Positions 60,234-64,000 of a DNA stretch of 64,000 nucleotides are shown one piece after another. This DNA comes from Neodiprion pinetum (lineage: Eukaryota; Arthropoda; Insecta; Hymenoptera; Diprionidae). The DNA lies in contig NC_060236.1 of NCBI RefSeq assembly GCF_021155775.2, forward strand, positions 33,132,548 to 33,196,547, written 5' to 3'. The notes beneath the pieces are model-generated. The model saw only the letters and a program-made list of their open reading frames with translations, ran no database searches and was not told the origin of the DNA. Position 1 is the first letter of the stretch; every line of letters starts with the position of its first letter. A program made the translations under genes and the position numbers.

Positions 60234-63200
60234 CTACGTCGAGCACTGAGCATAGGTCTGTGACTTGTGCTGAATGTGGTTCAAGTGTTTTTCCATTTGA
60301 CGCGTGAGGGACTCGACCTCGGACATGAGGTCAGCCAGGGTTTTCTCGTTCTCTGCGTAGGTTCCTTCCATTCCATTAATGTCCTTAAATTTGGTGGTCG
60401 TGTCAGCAGCGAGCTCAGAAGCCCGTTGCAGAAGTAGTTTCGACCTAGAAATTTTTCCCTCACTCTTTTCGGCCTTGAGCCTCACCGCCTGATTCGCCAC
60501 TTCGAATTCTTGAACCAATTTTTTAGTCTTCATTCTCGTGTTCTCAGCCTCAACCGTGACGTCGCCGATTTCTGAACCGATTTCTTGCGTCAATATAAAG
60601 TCATTTTTTACGATCTGAGTCTGAAGCTCGGTCAAACGCCTGTCCAAATCGTCAATTTCTGCAGTAGTGTTGTCAGCCTTTTCCGCAACCGCATCAATCT
60701 CGATCAGTATATCGGTCAAATCATTATGGGACAGGGATATGTGTCGCTCGATCTCGTCTATGGCCAACTGTGCGTCTTCCGCAGCGATTTCCGCCTCTGT
60801 TAAAAACACGACTATGTTTCCAGCCCGCGTACTCTGCGCGACAGCCGAATCCTTAGCCCTCACTGCCTCGTCTCGCAGAATTTCAGCTAGCTCCAAATCT
60901 TCCGCAGCATCCTCGAGGATCTTCTCAGAATCCGTCAGCGAACCGACGATGCTTCTTATGCTGTCAGCCAGGTCCTTGATCTCGTCTGGGTTCAACTTTA
61001 TGTTTTTCTCCAGCACCTTTTCAGCCAAGTCTTTCACCATCGCTGGACTCGGTTGTTCTTCGTTCAGGCTATTAGATATTCTGCTGTGGAGGTTTTCCAG
61101 ATTTTTCGTGAAGTTACTCGAGAAGTTGTAAGTCTCGAATGCAGCATTCAGGCCGAGTTGAGCGAGATGTTTCGCGGCTACAGCATCATCTTTCATTTGC
61201 GTCATCTGAACAGAAATCGGTAAAAGACATAAGAAATCAGTAGAACAAACACAAGTTGAAATTTAGTACCTACATTTGACCCTACCAAGGTTCGTATGAG
61301 CCTACTTTGAAGCAAACCGAACCTAGATATCCTACATCGACCCTCTAACTCCTAGAAATTGAAGTCCTAAACCCTACTTTGGTATTCTCAGTATACTATT
61401 GAACCTATGTTGACGCTATTCAATCTATAGCTCCTACATTGGACCCGTAACTCCTTCTCTATGGATATATTATTACAGCGACAGTCAAGTGTTCACAATG
61501 AGTAATCCAAGGTCTATTTCGACATAACTTTCAAAAAGTTTCGATAACATTTGACAATTAAGTATTGCATTTCAACTGTATTTAATCAACGTTCTTAAAA
61601 ACCCTTTAAACTGATTTGATACAGAAAATACGATTAAACGCACGTATATACCAATTCCTATTTAATGGGATTCTAAGTTGATTTCATACGTTTTAATCGT
61701 ATTTTTTGTATTTCAATCATAACCAATCCAGGTCGATGGACCTTTTTGAGCTGTTTATCAACGGGGTAGGATTTTAAGCGTTAAAGGAGTGTTTAAAACA
61801 AGCAGGATCAACCCTACCTCTGGAGGGTTAAAGGGGATTCTGAAGAGACGCAACTTCGAGCCTAAGCTTAGTAAATCAGGAAATTCCGGACATTTTTAGC
61901 GTCAAAATAGGGTCTGACATTCCATTGAAATAGAATTTACTGTAGGTACAATCTTTAAACTCTACCTAGGAGCTCCTATGTAGGGTTTATATTAGACGGT
62001 AATTTCGACTCGGGAAGTCGAAGGAAAATAAGCGAAAACAATCTTACGTTTCTAAGTAACTGTTCGCTTTCGTCTTTGTGTTTCTTTATACCGGCAGCTC
62101 GCTGCTTGGCAAGATCCAAGGCCCTTTCTGCCTCCGTAACTGCACCGTCATCGCAAGAAAGACCACCACAAAAACCGCAGCCAGCACCCCCGCATAGTTC
62201 GTCGCATTCGTCGACACTAGCTCCACACATGGCGAGATTGAGGTCGGGAATCAGCTGGTTGAATTCGTCGAGTTCACCTTTGAGTCTCTTCAGGGAATTA
62301 TCGTTCTCATTGAGCTTGTCAGTGAAAGACTCTGACCGCTTGGCAAGCAAGTTTTCAGTGTTCTTCTGATATCTGTCAGCGTCCGCTAAAGCGGTCGTTG
62401 AACTACTGGCCAGCGCTTCTGCCTGGTCCGATTGCTTCGCCATTTGGTGAGTTAGGTTCAGAGCACCGTAGACATCGGCCTCCTGCAAGACTGTAGCGTT
62501 CTCTTTGAGCTCAGCAGCGGCTTCGATCAAGCTAACCGTTCGGTTCTTCATGTTCTGAAGAGCCACTTCACCGAGACTGACCCGCTGACTGATGGATCCA
62601 ATGTAGTTGTCGACTTCGTCGAGAATGGCGTCCGAGAAGGAAACTGTGTTGTTGAGATTATTGGCAAAATCAACGAGCTCGAGAAGGTCCTCGGCCGTGA
62701 CGCTCGTCTTGTTGACGAGCTCTCGAACCCCCATCAGTACTTCGTCCATATTATCAAATTCCTGACTGTAAATTCCGGCTGTTCCAATCTTCTGAATTTT
62801 CGATGCTGCGTCTATAACATCGTATGTTCTGTTGCTTAAACCACTCAGCGTCAGATCCCAGTTTTTAAAACATTCGCCACACGGAATGCAGCTCGGAGCA
62901 ACTCCAAGGTACCCACGGTCGCAGTGGTCGCACTTGACGCCTCCAATTCCAGCCAGACATATGCAGGCCCCAGTTTCCCTGTCACACTGTTGAGTGGATG
63001 ATCCGATGAGGTTACACTCGCACGGCAGACACTCGATGTTGGGATTGCCCCAGTGATTCGTTTCGCACTGGTTACACTGCCTTCCTCCAAAGCCAGAGCG
63101 ACATTGGCAGGTACCGTCATACTCGTTACATTTTTCTGACACGCTTCCAATCACGTCGCAATCGCACGGATCGCAGCCTTCTCCGCTGGCAATTCTCCAG

Positions 63201-64000
63201 TGGTTTTCTACGCAGGTATCACAGTACTGACCAATGACGTTCGGCAGACATGGACACTGTCCATCACGATGATTGCAGTGACCGTCGCGGAAGTTGGTGC
63301 CGAGGACGTTGCATCCGCACTCCTTGCAATCCTGTTTCAGCGCGTCACCGTAAAAGTCGGGCTTACAGATTTGACAATTTGGTCCGTCAGTGTCGTACAA
63401 ACATTGGAGACAGCGTCCAGTGTGCGGGTTGCAATTCCCTGGTTGCGACAGATCGGTGTTGTTGTTGCAGTCACAGGGCACGCATCTTCCCGTTTGCACA
63501 TCGGGACTACCAAAGTAGTTTTCAGCGCAAATGTCACACCTGGCTCCGGCGTATCCTTCGTAACATTCGCACACCACGTCTAACGTGACGGGGTCTAGAG
63601 AACACCTGTCAGCGAACGAATGGCCGGAGTCCCAAGTTCCCGGACAAGGACAAGGCCTGCATGGAATGTCAACCCCGATTTGAGGGTCTCCGTAATACTT
63701 TACGGCACATCTATCGCACTGGTGACCAGTTGTGAAGTCCTGGCAGTCGTGACAAGCCCCCGTCACCGAATCGCAGGTCTGGGCGTGACCGTTGCACTTG
63801 CACCGCTCGCAGTGTGGGAAGTTCCAAAAGCCAGGATCACACTCGCCGCATGTTCTTCCGTACGTGTTTGGCCTACACTTGCACCTCCCTGTCTCAAAAT
63901 CGCAGAAATTATCCTCAGCGCCGACGCTGTCACAGTCGCATGGCACGCAACCAGCTGGACCAAACCCATATGTCCCAGGAGCACAACGATCGCAACGTCG
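60234..64000 (-). CDS. LanB1: Laminin subunit beta paralog, copy B, 5' part beyond the window
   Basis: This is a second beta laminin in head-to-tail order with copy A. Two exons are visible: 62048 to the window end at 64000 (651 codons) and 61205-60234 (972 nt with stop), 974 aa in all. Visible parts are about eight LE repeats (from RRCDRCAPGTYGF), the LE-to-coil junction CGECFKNWDLTL, the coiled coil and the beta knob CGGAGCGFCGG. The tail YAQCST keeps the Cys two residues before the end. The splice position (AAC|GTAAGA ... CAG|ATGACG) matches copy A, but this intron is 842 nt versus 88 nt. No stop, frameshift or lost cysteine is seen in the LE repeats, so it looks functional. The signal peptide, LN domain and LF domain would lie beyond 64000 and cannot be confirmed. 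Confidence 0.93.
61206..62047 (-). other. Intron of laminin copy B with CCTAC-rich degenerate motif
   Basis: This phase-0 intron is about ten times longer than its copy-A counterpart. On the plus strand it contains recurring variants of CCTACATTTGACCCT/CCTACTTTG (near 61270-61450), and motifs of similar or complementary type near 61740-61985 (for example GGGTAGGATT, CTATGTAGGGTTT). This suggests decay of a small repeat. No coding frame was found. Confidence 0.5.

Noticed and set aside
1..64000. CRISPR arrays, rRNA genes, operons, prokaryotic promoters
   Set aside because: None seen. The spliced eukaryotic gene structure makes these categories inapplicable, and no regular spacer-repeat pattern occurs.

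Overview
The window is animal nuclear DNA, almost certainly from an insect. Coding sequence lies in short exons with consensus GT-AG introns, separated by long AT-rich intergenic tracts. The gene set is metazoan, and two members (Wsck and a Tre1/moody-type receptor) are characteristic of insects. The microsatellites and retroelement remnants would fit a hymenopteran, but nothing here proves the order. I rebuilt every gene by hand from reading frames, donors and acceptors. All complete models close with consistent intron phases.

Layout. 1-9.9 kb: no gene seen, but a 74-bp tandem duplication, a GAACG pentamer tract and a Penelope/hammerhead-like retroelement scar. 9.9-13.9 kb (-): BORCS6, whose last 52-nt exon lies behind a 2.3-kb intron holding a 121-bp tandem repeat. 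14.5-15.3 kb (+): an intronless TMEM45-family membrane protein, head-to-head with BORCS6. 16.1-17.9 kb (-): DBT, the E2 core of the mitochondrial branched-chain keto-acid dehydrogenase, tail-to-tail with TMEM45. 18.6-22.6 kb (-): a decayed Ty3/gypsy retrotransposon. 26.0-30.4 kb (-): a group-II-like metabotropic glutamate receptor. 30.4-38.7 kb: intergenic, with a GC-rich island, a CTGATCAG-rich repeat cluster and a 5'-truncated LINE between two GA microsatellite tracts. 38.8-41.7 kb (+): the receptor pseudokinase Wsck. 42.8-45.3 kb (-): a Tre1/moody-type GPCR. 48.1-55.0 kb (-): a complete laminin beta gene of 1765 aa. 60.2 kb to the window edge (-): a second laminin beta gene, cut by the window end.

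The most notable feature is the head-to-tail pair of laminin beta genes. Over the shared region the two copies have the same terminal exon length (972 nt) and the same length in the preceding exon (1953 nt from a shared Arg-Arg-Cys motif to the donor). The EGF-like rod is strongly conserved between them, while the coiled coil has drifted much further. The generally reported insect set is one beta and one gamma laminin, so this looks like a lineage duplication with possible subfunctionalisation.

The genes do not form one pathway. BORCS6 acts in lysosome positioning and DBT in mitochondrial Leu/Ile/Val breakdown. mGluR, Wsck, the Tre1-like GPCR and the laminins are cell-surface or extracellular-matrix proteins. 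No rRNA, tRNA, CRISPR array or prokaryotic feature was seen.
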